Of a DNA stretch of 64,000 nt, positions 48,612 through 61,976 are shown piece by piece. The position numbers and the translations under genes were made by a program. The notes under the pieces were generated by a model that saw nothing but the letters and a program-made list of their open reading frames with translations, had not been told where the DNA came from and ran no database searches. Origin of the DNA: Notospermus geniculatus (taxonomy: Eukaryota; Nemertea; Pilidiophora; Heteronemertea; Lineidae); NCBI GenBank assembly GCA_002633025.1, contig NMRB01000391.1:261440-325439 (forward strand), written 5' to 3'. Positions within the stretch are counted from its first letter, which is position 1. Every line of letters starts with the position of its first letter.

Positions 48612-51600
48612 ATGGCCTGTCTTGCGCAGCTCAAGCAAGATATCAAACATATAGAAACGATTTTTCCAAAAACGCATGACCGATTTCGGATCATGAGTGC
48701 TTCTGTAGACGAAATCTCGTGTCGATTCATCGGGAAGAATGGTGAAAAGCTGGACCTCAATGCTCACATCACAGTGCGTAGTGTACATCTTCATGGGATC
48801 CTGTACATCACCTCACAACATGCTTTATGTCGAATGCTTGTTTGATACATTTTAAAAGGAAGGGAAACATAATTCCCGTCGTCTTCATTCAAGTAATGAA
48901 ATTGAATGGGTGGATGGATGATGAATTGAAAAACTGAATGACGAAAAGTCACGAAATAAATTAAGGAAGTGGAAATCGATTTCACGTCTTTATAGGCCTA
49001 TCAGTCATTTCGTTTTTATTTTATTTCAGCATTTTCAATTTTAAACCCACCGGTATTAGTAGGCCTAGAATAGGTTGTTTTTACTCATGAAATTGTTAGA
49101 CCTTTTAGCGAATTAATTTAGGCCTAGGCCCAGTGTTTCCGCCAGAGGGTACTTAGGGTACTGTGGTAGTACCCTCAAACGAACAGAAAAGGGCCATTTT
49201 CTTTAATTTCATGGGGATTTTGCTGATTTTGAAGAAATTAGTACCCTCCAAAAAATTTCTGGCAGAGACCCTGAGGCCTACCCTAGACCTTTTATTTTGC
49301 CAAGGCTACCGGTAGGCCTAGTCATTGGAGGAATTAATGCATCAAGTTGGAAGGCTAGTCCTACTGATGTACATGTACGCTAGGCCTACTAGCTACTTGT
49401 TCTGGCCGATGAGAGTAGCCATTCAATTTCTATTATTAGTAGATATTAGGCCTATGTTAGCTACACTGCTAGAACTCTTCGAAATGAATGAATAAATGAC
49501 TACAACAAATTGTTTTTCATCTTTTCTTATTTACAGGAAACATATCCACATACTGCACCAATCTGGTGTGCAGAAAGTGAAGACCCAACTGGGTCATTAA
49601 CCGCTGCCATAGAACAGATGTGTGATACAGGGCCAGATGGTTACTTTGTGAGTTAGTTTAGTGTGTTCCTGTGACTTTGCAACAACTTGTAGATTATCTT
49701 AGACAGTTGTTCAGATATGACAGAATCATAGATTCTATGATTCTGTCATATCTGAACAACTGTTATTCACAATAAAAAGCTGTGAAATTTGGTCCACTAT
49801 AGTGCTTATGATGGTTTGCTTTATTATAAACATTCATGGACTTAAATTTACATTTTTTGCTGTCTGTTTCTTTCTAGTTAATACAACAGATCAAGATCTT
49901 AATATCTGCATTGTGTCAAATGCACGATGTGCCCATGCCAGAAGAAATGAAAGTATTACAAGCTGGTGGAGTTAGTAATGTGAGTAGTATCTATATATTC
50001 AGTGTTTGAATTGTACTGTGCAAAACAAAATGAATCATATCTTCAATAATGTGCCCATTGCCTACAGGCAGGCAGTGGGCACTACCGCTCGGCACTCGGA
50101 GGAAAACTTTGTTTCAACCCACTGGTAAAAGAAAATTCCCTTTTAGAAAAGAAAATTGGTTTAAATTTATAACCTGCCAATACTCCCCCCCCCCCACTCG
50201 AATGTTTTTCTGGGCACATCCCCTGTATCTTGTTCTACTGATTGCAGGACAATGAGGACATGAGTAGTGAATCCTCTGAAGAGGAGATGGAAGACCAGGA
50301 TGATGTGGAAGATGACCTTCATTATGAGATGATGGAGGATGCTGGGTGAGTGTTTAGGGTAACCTTAAAGGGAACCTACATGCAGCCTTCTCATATAGAC
50401 AATTTGACAATCTAACTCAGACATGTATTACAAATAAAATACACTGACATCAACATTTGAGCACAAGTCCCATATCAATCATCTAAAAGCGTTTGAAGAA
50501 ATTAAATTACAAAGCCAGTCTAATGATGATACAATCCTTGCTCGCGAAGAACTGTTGGTCCACAGCAGTGTGCTGAAAAATTTGGCCTTCTGGTTCTTTG
50601 TCATGTGGACATGGAACTAGACACTGAAGACTGGTACTGTATTTGACTTCTCCGCTTGATAGATATGTCTACACTTTCTTTTGGCTCTGGTGTTAATTGA
50701 AGAACCACGAGATGAGCTGTATTCTCCATTACAGAGACCACAAGGCAAAGGAGGAATTCGATGGAATTGATACTGTCGACCTTGTGACCCTACAGAAACT
50801 CAAGCAGAATCAAAGACAAGACTACCTAAAGGTACGACCGTAAGGAGATAACTAGTGTGCTTTTGGCAGCAATGTTTTACAGGGGTTAGTTGAACGTACT
50901 GTAGTGTGCGTAACAGCGCTAATTCATCAGGTACCTCTCCGTAGCCTCACTATCTCCAGCTCTGTGATTGCACAGACAATCGTCGTATTCGTAAGTTAGC
51001 AATAATCTTCTGTTGCAGGGATCTGTGTCTGGATCTGTTCCTGCTACTGACAGACTAATGAAGGAATTAATGGGAATATACCGGTCAGATAGCTACAAAA
51101 GTGGTAAGTCTCACTGTGTGACTGTTACCCTTCTGGTTCACTTATCATCCAGGTGTTTTTTTGCACCATTTGGACACATAAGAGTTTTAATCCAGTCTTA
51201 TGATGATACAAATCCTTGCTCACGAAGAACTGTGGCGAGTCTCCAGTTTGCTGACAACTTTGGCCTCCTGGTTCCCTGTCATGTGGACAGGTAACTTGGA
51301 ACTGAAGACTGGTTCCTAATCCTTTTGATCGGTGTTCACCAAGTGACATCAGGTGTGTTTCTGTACCAGTACTAGGATGATTTGTGCTTGTCTCTTTTTT
51401 GTCCAGTTGGTGTAATAATACATGTGCATTCTAATGCCTTTATCTCTTTCACAGGTATTTATGCTGTGGAACTAGTCAACGACTGTCTTTATGAGTGGAA
51501 TGTCAAGTTACTAAAGTAAGATATTGACCCTTCTGGAGTTGGATACTTATCGGATTCTGAAGGAGGCAGTTTTTCATGTAACATGAGTCCACTGGGCAGA

Positions 51601-53374
51601 TCTTGCTATTAGATTTTCACACATTGTCCTGTGCAGGCCCTAGTGTTCTCTTCATATACTATTAACTTGTTCAATATTCCCTTCTCCATTTATTCTCCTT
51701 CCATGTTTTCAGGGTTGATCCAGACAGTCCACTTCATAATGATCTTGTTGCTTACAAAAAGAAAGAAGGGAGGGATTATATATTACTCAACTTCACCTAT
51801 AGGGTAAGGTCATTTGTAATGTAACCTCGTCTTATTTGTGGTCCTGTAGGAATGTAATGTATTCTATGTCAGAGTGCATGTCGGTCAGCATCTGGTGCTG
51901 TTTACTTGTAGTATATAAATATGAATTCGTCATCCTCATCCATTGTAGTGCATTTGAATATTTGTAGCCAAAACAGTTGACAGTAGTGTATGTACAAGTA
52001 GCACTCAAGCTTTCAAAAGTAGGCCTAGTAGATAACTGGTGGCAAATAGCCTGTTGTGCAACCCCTGCACCTGCCTACTTTGCCCTTAACCTACTGGTTC
52101 CCCTTGGAAATCTACAGGTAAGGAGCCATATGTATCCCGCTACTTTCTCATGAATTGCCCCTCATTCCAAAGGTTTTTGAGACCCTGATGCACTTCATAT
52201 ATAATATTAATGTTACTCCTTTAATTCCTCCAGGATTCCTTTCCATACGAGCCTCCATTTGTTCGTGTAATCCATCCGGTTATAACTGGGGGCTATGTAC
52301 TTAACGGCGGTGCTATCTGTATGGAACTACTTACTAAGCAGGTGAGAATTTCAAGAGCAGGAGTTGACAGCTCTCCATGCCCATCATGTCACAGATGTGA
52401 ACAGCTTGTACTAGAACTGCATCCCATTAAAAGCCCCGATGATGAGCACTAGAATATGTAGGTTGTGTGTGGGATGAATAGGCAGTAGGCCGATTTGAGT
52501 TGAGGGCTTCATGTGCATTACTAGAGGTTTTCTTGGCCCATTGCCCATCCATCTCTATCCTGAACCAAAAAAATCTGTGGTTCATTCAGTTCACTGACTT
52601 GAAATGACAGTTGAGTTGGGTAAACTTGCCTGAAAATGTGTTAAAGATCTACCGGTATTGTACTGATTGAGGTGGACTTGTCATGTGTGCAAAACTGTCA
52701 GAATTTGACAAGTGTAGAACAAGTACGGTACATGATTAAATTAGAAAATGATTTTTCATTGCAGGGCTGGAGTAGTGCCTACAGTCTAGAGTCAGTCATT
52801 ATTCAAATATCTGCAACGATAGTAAAGGGAAAAGCTAGAATAAAATTCGATGCTCCGAAGGTAGGCTTCATCAAATAATCCTGTTGTGAGCACACTTTTA
52901 GCTGCCAATACAATTGTCTCTCTCTAATGGCTCTTACATTGGTCAAGCGTCCTGATTGGCAATGCTGTCACTTGAAGGAAGGTGTAACGTAAAGTTATCT
53001 ACAAAATTCTTCTTCTATTTTCAGAGTCAATACAGCCTCGCAAAAGCCCAGCAGTCATTTAAATCACTAGTACAAATTCATGAGAAAAATGGTAAAATAT
53101 TGCTCAATAATCCAGTAGATTCAGTAGAACAGTATCAGAAAATTACGCCTGCTCTCGCCTGTATACCAGGTACACATTTAGAAGTTCCAGTTGGATAGCA
53201 GTTGTAATTGCACGGTATTTTTGCTGTTTCTGACTTCCGCACATGATCACGATCATATTATTTTCAGTGGGTCAGTTGCTGGCGTCATTGTCTTATTATG
53301 TAGTCAAACTGCTAATGATCTTTTCATTCTCTTCGATTCCAGGTTGGTTCACACCACCTAAAGAAGACGGCTGA
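48612..53374 (+). CDS. UBE2Q: UBE2Q-type E2 ubiquitin-conjugating enzyme, twelve exons, complete
   Basis: Transfers ubiquitin from E1 to substrates. Exons 48612-48773, 49537-49647, 49878-49979, 50248-50345, 50735-50831, 51019-51103, 51455-51515, 51713-51803, 52234-52341, 52765-52860, 53025-53091 and 53343-53374 join to 369 residues (human UBE2Q2 about 375). The N-terminus [18 protein letters not shown] and the [17 protein letters not shown] segment match the family's RWD-like N-domain. An acidic linker ([18 protein letters not shown]) follows. The UBC core has [33 protein letters not shown] and [11 protein letters not shown], with the predicted active-site Cys at residue 298. The C-terminus [10 protein letters not shown] is nearly identical to vertebrate UBE2Q. 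The usual HPN motif is not present (HPV here), as expected for this subfamily. Confidence 0.95.
49703..49763. repeat. Perfect palindrome, 30-bp arms with one central base, UBE2Q intron 2
   Basis: ACAGTTGTTCAGATATGACA..ATCATAGA (49703-49732) is followed by one T and then its exact reverse complement (49734-49763). No loop and no mismatch that I can find. Confidence 0.9.
50519..50640 (+). repeat. Dispersed repeat copy A, UBE2Q intron 4
   Basis: Starts TAATGATGATACAATCCTTG and ends near ACTGAAGACTGGTACT. It aligns along its length with 51198-51318 in intron 6 (shared GCTC.CGAAGAACTGT, TTTGGCCT.CTGGTTC, GTCATGTGGACA). Roughly 75-80 percent identical by eye. Confidence 0.65.
51198..51318 (+). repeat. 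Dispersed repeat copy B, UBE2Q intron 6
   Basis: Direct-orientation relative of 50519-50640: TTATGATGATACAAATCCTT at the left, AACTGAAGACTGGTTCCT at the right. Either an internal duplication or two insertions of one repeat family. Confidence 0.65.
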
Positions 53375-56300
53375 AATCTTATGGATTACATGATATTGTG
53401 TTGATAGGGACAACATTTTCATGGATCTAAATATTTTAAGCAAAAAAGGAACCATCATGTCGACAAGCCAATGCACGTCGGCGAACATCATGAAGCGAAA
53501 TTGTGTTCAATGTTGCCAAGACAACTCAGATCCATGAACCTGGATATGCAACGTGTTGTTTACTTTTCGCATGGAGAAGTTATTTTCTTTCGCTGGGTTT
53601 CTATGTGTATAGATCATGAATATCGACCTTGTGTTCCTGGGTGAACGAGGAGGTGAAAAGGCATTCCTCAGTTCAAAATGGAGTTGTAGAACTTCTCTGT
53701 AATTGACTGATTTAGGGCTGAAAAATATTTGAATTTCCATTGCAGAACACCGGTATACATCTCCTGTTTATGAGCACGAATGTTTGTTAAGTGTTTCTGC
53801 AAAGAGTCATCCAAAGTTCCAGTTTTCATCCCTTTATCTGCTGTTGTTTAGGCACAGTTAAAACGAAAGTTAAATAATCATCATGAAATTTCAATCTATG
53901 TTGGTGATGAATATCACTTCATTAACCTATGTGTTGCTGCTCTAAACTTCTTTGCAGATTCATGTGAAGTCAAGTTGAAGTACTGTGCGACCTTCACCAA
54001 GTGATATCGCCCAAGAAAGTCAACTTTGAAAAGTTCAGTAGAATTGGTTGCTGCTGAAAGAAAGTAAACGTGAAGTTCATTGTGAAGAAATCATCACTCT
54101 GAATTCCGGTGTTGGAAGAAATCAGGAAGCCCTTTTCGTTTCTGCAATGAGAAATTTTGCTGTATGATCACTTCTTATGCTGTGTATATTGCTTTGGATT
54201 CTACACATTTTAAAATAAAAAGTGAACGTTAACACGTCTGAATCGGCAGGTTTCAGACACTGGTTTGCGTTTGTATATATTTAGTTTCAACAAGGCCTGC
54301 TATTTTCAGATGTTCAGTTTTGTGAATTGGCCGAGATTTTTTCTGGCATGTATAGATTTGTACTTAGCGAATTCTTAATACAGCCAATTCCCCATCCCCT
54401 TTTATGTTCATGGTTGTGTTTGCACTGTTTAAAGTGTACGATGTTTGACTGCTTTGTAGACTTATTGCATGGGGCTTTGGTTTGTCAAATGGTCATGTGA
54501 TGATGCTTTGACCAATCGGCTTCTAGATTTGATTTTGTTTCTGTCTACTTAAGAACCGGGAGCATCCATATTTTCATCCCATGCATGCAACTTGCAGCTG
54601 TTTTCTAAATGACTGATTCCAACTAATGATTCTGGGGTATGAATGGGTAAATTCCTAGGGATGTCATCTTGGTTATTTTGCCTTTCGAAAAAGGCTGTAT
54701 TCACAAGAACGGTGAGTATGTATGTTTTTTTACCCTGAATGTAAGTACCACGCTGAAAGTGACATCTCCTATGGTAATCTAATCTCTGCACATGAATGTT
54801 GAAATTAATTTTGGTGCCATTTCACTTACTGCCCACCTTATACTGCCTGCATGTGAGAAACCTGTGCCGTCGACTTGGAAAGGTTCCAGTTACCAGTAAT
54901 AATTTTCATTAAAACCATTGTTTTTGTCCTACCTTTCCATGATCTCTTGTTGATTTCATGCTCAAAGAGCTTTACGTACCGCGTATATGATCACTGTCAG
55001 ATTCACCATAAGTCGGCTGCTTATTTGTCGAGCTCACCAGGGAGGTTTTGATAAGAAAAACCTTCCTGAGCGTACAAAGGTTTCATAGCGTGCACTTACA
55101 CCCAGATATGGAGGTGGAACTTCTCAAAGGACAACCTTCTTGGGTTGAAAAGCGCTGTCCTTGACTAAAGGTGTCATGCTGCGCAGAAATATTCGAGAGG
55201 AAATTGAACTTCAGCAGTTCAGTGCTGGTCCATGATTGACAGTGGCCTACATGTAGTATTGGTGTCCTGTAACAGGTTCCAAGTGAATTGTGCCCAAGAC
55301 AAAGTTGTCAGATTTCTTGGGGGTGGAGGAGGGGGGTTGGTGAGAAGGGAGAATTTCATTTGTATGTACATCCCGGGCCCGTGTCGTTTTGCCAGTACAT
55401 CAAAGTGATGAATTGTCTTTGAAAGGGGGTAACATCTTCTGTCCTGCTGTGTTGGCCTATCTATCACCACAAGCATAGCAGCAAAAGTCATTTCGTGGAT
55501 CGTCTCTTGTTATTCTCATATAATGGACTTGTTTTACTGTTGTGTTTTATCCTAGTTGCATCCCCTGTTTCACAGCATGCACAGTACCTGTTTGACTCCC
55601 AGAGATCCGTGCGAGCAGATCACATCACTGTCGTACGTCTTTCCAAATAGGCAAGTTCTAAGGGAATAACGTGTAAAAATATAGGCATATCTTGTCCAAT
55701 AGACCTATTAAGATATATTAGTTATGCAGGAGGATAAAGTATTTTTGCATGTCGATCATGTAGGCTACTACATGTATACCTGTCACAATTTTCGCAAAAA
55801 ACTACAAATACAAGTTGCTTTATTCATTTAATTATCACATGCCGCCTGTACCGGTATTAATAACATCTTCGAACATAGCCTATTCTGTAAATGTGAACAA
55901 AAGGTATGATCTATTTGTGTTTTATTGGGCTACCTTGCATTCGTTCGAGTGAAGGTGTGGTATGTACCGTAGGCCTACTTGTGCATCAGAACGATACTAT
56001 TTTCCTACATGCTGTCTATTCCGTTTCGTTCTTCGTGGACAGCAGTAGCAGTTATTACGTGTAGAACCATTTGCACCTAATAGGCAAATTTCTATCACAA
56101 TGTTACCAGGGCAACTATTGGGAACCTACCGGTATTCAGAAACAACGAGAAACTTCGGATTGAAGTTCCTGAAGTTCCTCCGTGTACCGGTGTAACATCT
56201 GCCAGTGTTCCCCATCTGTGATTGTTCCCCTCCTATTGTCTGACGGAATAAGCAGCGACTTGACAATAGGGGACACTCTGAGAAACATGTCGATCTATCT

Positions 56301-57834
56301 GGCAGGGTTTCCCAAACAATAAGGGGGCCACACTGACCCACAGAAACACTGGGAGATATAAAACACCTGTACTTGCACTGTAGTTTTAGAAACAAGACCG
56401 TACTGAGGGGAACCTGTGAAACAATAGGTAGCACAACAACTGAATGATGTTCTAAGGTCAAGAGTTGGCAATGCATGTGCGAAAAAGTACTTTTTCGACA
56501 CGATTTAGCCACATTACCTTCCTCACTGTACAGTATTTCACTGGACCAAAATTTCTGACCACTTTTGTCCTGCATTTTGAGTACCAGACCCCGGCAGACA
56601 ACTTCTTGATGCTGCTCTTCGGGAATTTTGTGCAAACTGACAAACAATCATTACAAGGGGGGAACGTGAGAATGTACGACTAGTTGCGGCATAAGCTAAG
56701 AAATTTCTGTTCGTTTTCCTCCGTGCTGAACTTATGGAGTAAATTTTGTAAGTCCTGTCTGGTTGGCACGACCCCGCCAGGTATACTGGTGTGTCCCAGA
56801 AAAATGGTGTTACATTGTATAAATAATTTGAAATAAAAGAATTAATATATATACTGGTATGCGCCATTCTTCTTTCTTCGGTCCTATTTCATCATTCACA
56901 TGATCCGATTGAAGCTTTCGGCATTTCTCGCTTGTCTTTTGGTTTCAACTCCACGGCACATGAGTACCATATCTCCACCCATATTGCAGCGCGCGTTTAG
57001 GGCACGCCGTTGTCGGTATGGCCTTCCATCTGCCAGACTGGTTACCTCGTCATTCCTGCATCAGTCCTGTATTTGAGGTAGCAGTTCTTGCCACTGGACC
57101 AAATTCCTTCCGCATCCTTCGCCAAACGGGAGGACTTCTCAACCTCCTAGCTTCCACTGACAGCGCTCACTCCCATTGTAGGCCTATTACAGGGTTTACC
57201 TTCTATGACTTGCAAGAGCTTATCTTTCTCCGGTCCTTTTTCATCATTTAGAATTATACTGCTATGGTTGGTGTTGGTACACTGACCGTGTTGCTCCGAT
57301 ATTTATGGGTTTTCCTCTTTATGACGTAATGCTTAGGTTTCAGATCATGATCACTGTCACTAATTGACACCACTCAGCTTTGCTCAACTAGAATTTTTTT
57401 TATTTCAGTCTGGAACAAGTTCTCTATTTACATAACAGATGAAGACAACAATACCATTCCTGCGGATATCATGGAAATAGGAACATGGCTTGCCCCACAC
57501 AACAGTTCATTAAGAAGTTGTCTATGACTTATTCATGCTCTGTCCTCTCAGAAATATAGGCCCTACTCGTGTCTCTGTTCAAATTGGATGACAATCCTCC
57601 CCTGCAATCCTCAACATGCTCAATGCTTTTTCACCCAAGATTGGCCTAATCAAGCCTACCTACACCAGCTGTCTCAGTTTGCAATGTTTTCAAATAAGCA
57701 AGCAAGTTCGAGGGATTGTGCCAAATTGTCCAATTACATTGTGCAGCATCACTTGAGAGGTCAAATTTGATCCCATATTTCGTCAAACGGATCAATCTAT
57801 CACAGCATCGCTTTGAAAGAAGACACGTCGTATT
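53375..57834. other. UBE2Q 3' UTR and spacer to the FAM216-like gene
   Basis: The first part is probably UBE2Q 3' UTR. No other exon could be supported. AT-rich with several short open frames lacking splice context. A weak TTTATT at 57399-57404 could serve as the polyadenylation signal of the minus-strand FAM216-like gene. Confidence 0.5.
54214..54219 (+). terminator. Candidate polyadenylation signal of UBE2Q
   Basis: An AATAAA in TTTTAAAATAAAAAGTG about 840 bp after the UBE2Q stop is the first strong signal downstream. Others exist further on, so the true end is a guess. Confidence 0.4.
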
Positions 57835-59798
57835 CTAATATTCCAATTTGTCAGCGTCTTTGGGTTCTCTATCGATAGGTTCTTGAGACAGTGTTGTTGA
57901 TGGGTTTGTACTAGCGACGTCCACGTTTACATGGGTGGGACCTTCACCCTTCTTGTCCCTTGTATCAGGATCTGAACTGAGAACCAACTCATCTTCGCTC
58001 GATTTCTTTGAGACTGGAAACAGAAGATGTTGGTAACTTCATGAGACTTGAACTGAACATAGTGATTGGAATCGAACCAGGAAAAGTTTTAGTGTTTCCT
58101 TGAACACAAAGATGGCGCGCCTTCCACCGCCTTTATGTCATTGTGACTGAAGGCTCGTCAGTTCGCGAGATATGACTCGTCTTTTTCATATTGCAAACTG
58201 TTGTTCATTTTTGGGCACCTTGTTGCTCAGTCTAGGCCTGAGCATGCTGAGAGAGTGAAGGACTTGCGTACATGTAACCCTGCTTGTTTCGTGAATAGGG
58301 TCCACGGTCTCTTCCCAATACTCCACCGAACCAGAAAGCGCGGACAAATCACGCGTCTTCATTTACCTTTGTCTCTGCTTGCTCGGCTGGCTCTTGATGA
58401 CGACCTTGAACCTCTCGCTGATGACCTTTTTGAGCCGGCTGACTTTGATTCCCGTTTCACACCAGTCGTCCCTCTATCAGACTCCTTGTCCCCTTCTTTC
58501 TTCTTTCCATCAAATGAGACATTTTTGGCACTACTCGCCCGAGCGTTTTTCTTATCGTCAGGAGATTCTCTGCAAAATACATTTGTGACAGGTATTCGAA
58601 TCTTCTGACATAACAGTTTGATTTTCATTTGATAATTCCTTAGGGCCTAATCATGTTACTGCATGGTAACAGTTTTCATCCTCCCAATGCATGATGTTGT
58701 TTGGAAGTGAAAGAATTCTTACTCTTCCTTCCGCTCTGGAGCTTCGTTCTCTTTTGCACTGTCTCTCTGTAAGCGAGCGTGGGCGGTCCTTGCTCGACTC
58801 AGGGACCTCTCTCTGCCCTTGTAATAGTCTTCAGAGGTCAGCCTTCGCGGAGTTCGAATGAACCGGTCGTACTGTGCGTATTCTTTATCAGAGTGAAAAC
58901 CTGCAAATGTTTGAACAATGCTGAATGGCATACAGAATTTCTATGATTCCTTCTTCATTTCTACGCCAGGTACACTCAATAATTCAGTGGTATCGGCCTC
59001 CGCTCGAAGTTGTCACCCGCAACCACTGAAACACTTGGTGCCAAAGTCCGTTTCTGAACACTAGATGTCACTACCAGTTATTGACGAACGCGCTCGATCA
59101 ACCAGCCAATGAGCGATCAGCCAAGAAAATGTTTTATGTTTTCCCCTAGTTGCGTGAAATACTGGTCGCTGATTGGTTGATGACAGTTTGCGCCGTCTAG
59201 CGTTCAGAAACATGATTAGGCCCGATCTATGCCAGTCTGTGGTTGAGAGCGTATAACTAGTATTAAGCTCGAGGCCACTGGGGACGAGTGTAACGCCAGG
59301 TTGGGCTTCTTGCACACGAAGAAACCTTTGCCGCGTTTATTGGTTCAGGGCCGCTTGAGCATTGACCAATGCTAGTATCGAATGCGAGGCAACTGAGGGA
59401 GAAGAAACCAATAGTTTCAAACCAATGGCAGGATCCCCATTTACACGCCGTGGCAAGTGTCCGCCCGACTGTACCGCCATGTCTTCCATATATCTTGCTC
59501 TTGTCCCTAATCAACTCACCTCTGTTCTTCTCCCGTCGAAGAAGATCAAGGTACTGTTTCTGTTTTAGAGACTTCATGTCTGTCAAACTATACACGTGGG
59601 CGGTGCTCCACAAGTAGAGGCGCTGGCCTAATGAGAGATCAGGGTGGTGGAGATAGTAGTTGCTCTGACTTGCCCGCGGTCCTCGGGCGGATCTTCTTCC
59701 TCCGGGTGTTGTGCTTGGTCGTTGGTTCTCGAGGCTGTAGTAAATGGGATCTGTTGGTTGTCGGCATGATAGGTGGCGATACGCGTTCACCGATGACT
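57835..59798 (-). CDS. FAM216-family protein, four 3' exons
   Basis: Exons on the minus strand at 59798-59520, 58900-58723, 58569-58367 and 58013-57835 (stop TAG) are phase-compatible and give about 279 residues. The first carries HHPDLSLGQRLYLWS..HVYS and KQKQYLDLLRR, which matches what I recall of the conserved FAM216 core (HPDLSVGQKRYL..IYN..KRQYM). The rest is basic, rich in Ser/Arg/Lys, and probably disordered (SRSSSRASRASRDKGK). Function is not known to me. The 5' end is unresolved: exon 59798 begins with two bases of a split codon, and the nearest upstream candidates (ATG at 60054 reading MAETQALLAL, or a 41-nt exon at 60451-60491) do not join in frame. Confidence 0.65.
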
Positions 59799-61976
59799 CT
59801 GAAGTTTTGGTAGATATGGAGAAAAATATAAAAAAAGGTAAAATAATATGTGGATTTCGTTTTTGACGAAGAATGCGACGCCTCTGTCATGGTGTTCGAT
59901 ACACCAGAAAAGCTGGCATGCCTCTACCATCCGAGGACAGCACCTTGTGCGTGTACCTTGTTCCTGTGTAAGTGATAGACACTATCCAAGTGAGAACCAT
60001 GAGTCTTGAAAAGTTCTCTTCCATATTTACCAGGGCCAACAATGCTTGGGTTTCGGCCATAATGGAACAATCCATTACCATACCTGACTAGAGATGGCAG
60101 GTGGTTTCACCTGAAGGTTTTTGTAAGTCCCTAGGAACCAATGACATGGATGCAATAACATACCACAAGGCTTCCAAGGAGGTCGCTGACTTTTATTCTT
60201 CCATGCAACACGTGGTTGTGTCTCGGGTTCAAAATAAGGAGACGTCGATTTTAAACAGGGATTGTGATATTCTCTGTTTATGTTACTTTGGGCTGGAAAA
60301 AAATTTCACGTGAATATGTGGGTGAAATGTCAAGTTGGGAGTGCAGTCGCCATTAGGCTTTCGTGAGACGATTGCAATGATTCGCCAATTGCCAGCAGTA
60401 GAGTAAACTGTTGGTCATAGTAGTTGTGGGCGCTTGGTGTGAGAACTTACAGAAATGTCGATCTGGGTTGACTTCCGCCTCACCAAATTCACTGAAACAG
60501 GAGGAAAGAGCATAGCAGAAATCATATGGGGAAGTTTCACAGCACTTGACAAAATGAACGATCGATGATCTACATGATGACCATACGCTGAATAAGTTCA
60601 TGTGGGGGATTAATATCTCATCGACATAAACTGTCTTCTTCATTAGTGACTAATGCATGCGGCGTGCAATTCTATCTCTTCTAATCTAGCTCCTGCTTTC
60701 GTATTCCTAGGCCTGCAGCGTTGGTTACTGCCTTTGTCGGCTTGAACATGTAGCACTTCCTTTGGCGAAGGTCCTATAAGACCACGAATTCATTTCTGCT
60801 CGTGATTGGAGATGGGAACAAGTTAATCTCTTCTCTGGTCCTGTGGCCACTTGACCATTGTGACTTTTCTAAGGACTTGGTACGTAGATTAAAAAATTCA
60901 GTTAATCAAGCAACGAAAATCTAATGACTATGGCGAAACTTGATTACCTATAAAATCAACACGTGAATAACTACCAGTATATCATACAACTAAAAAACAG
61001 TAGTAAATTAATCCACGGAAGAGCGGATATAATGGTTATTCACTTCTCTTCCTTTGATAAATGACCAAGGCGGATTTAGAACCCTTTGATTACCTGTATG
61101 TGGTAAGTGTCACAGTTACATGTAATTACATGTAGTAGATTAACAACCACCGTGTGACGAACAACATGTCTGGTGAATGCCAAAGTTCTGTACTGTCGAA
61201 AGACAATTTATATACACTTTTTACATTACATTTTACACTTTGTACACCAAATAGTACCTTAGTTAAAGGGGGGTCGGTTGAGCAATGATTTCTGCTCAGT
61301 CATCAGTCTGTCAGTCATTCCCATGCTGACCATCTGACGCCGTTGTTTGTCTTGGGGTTATTTCATACAGGGAGTGTGAAATGTTCATGCAAGAGTACAT
61401 GTCTTGTATGTATAATTATAATTTGTGCTGTTACACGAAAACTAAAGACTTTACCTTCCGTCTGAATCACTGGTGCTTCTGTTTGGAAAATAAAACACTG
61501 TTTACACCAGGCACTAAGGTGACGAACGAAACACTGCTTTACCTCTATCTGTCAGATTTCGCAAGTACCCAAAATGGATATCTGTCGCGTATTTTTAACA
61601 ATTGTGTGCGATATCTAGTCAGTCAAATAACAAAACCGATATTTGTTGGCAAATCAAATGAACAGTCGCTTGGTAACTGGCGTGAAATCTAACAGATGTA
61701 GGAGGATTTCGCGGGCGATGAAACATGAGTGTGAGAGAAAAAATGAAATGGCTTTGGTGAAATTTGGTCTCTTGATCATAGCTGAGAAGACAAAACAGGG
61801 GATGTATGTAATGAAATAATGAAAATGACTGAGATTCTTCTTGTTCCCACAATTTTGCAGAACATTGAACATACTTGACATTTCTTTGATGAAATTAACA
61901 TAACTGAAGAAAACTTTAAAAGAAATGGAATGAGTTCAGTGATTTTAATACATGTACTGAAGTTTGTGTTGATGAC

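Noticed and set aside
60451-60491. 41-nt minus-strand exon with good AG and GTAAGT as the upstream FAM216 coding exon
   Set aside because: In either open phase it fails to join to the 59798 exon (one creates a TAG at the junction, the other leaves the wrong phase). It could still be a non-coding exon.
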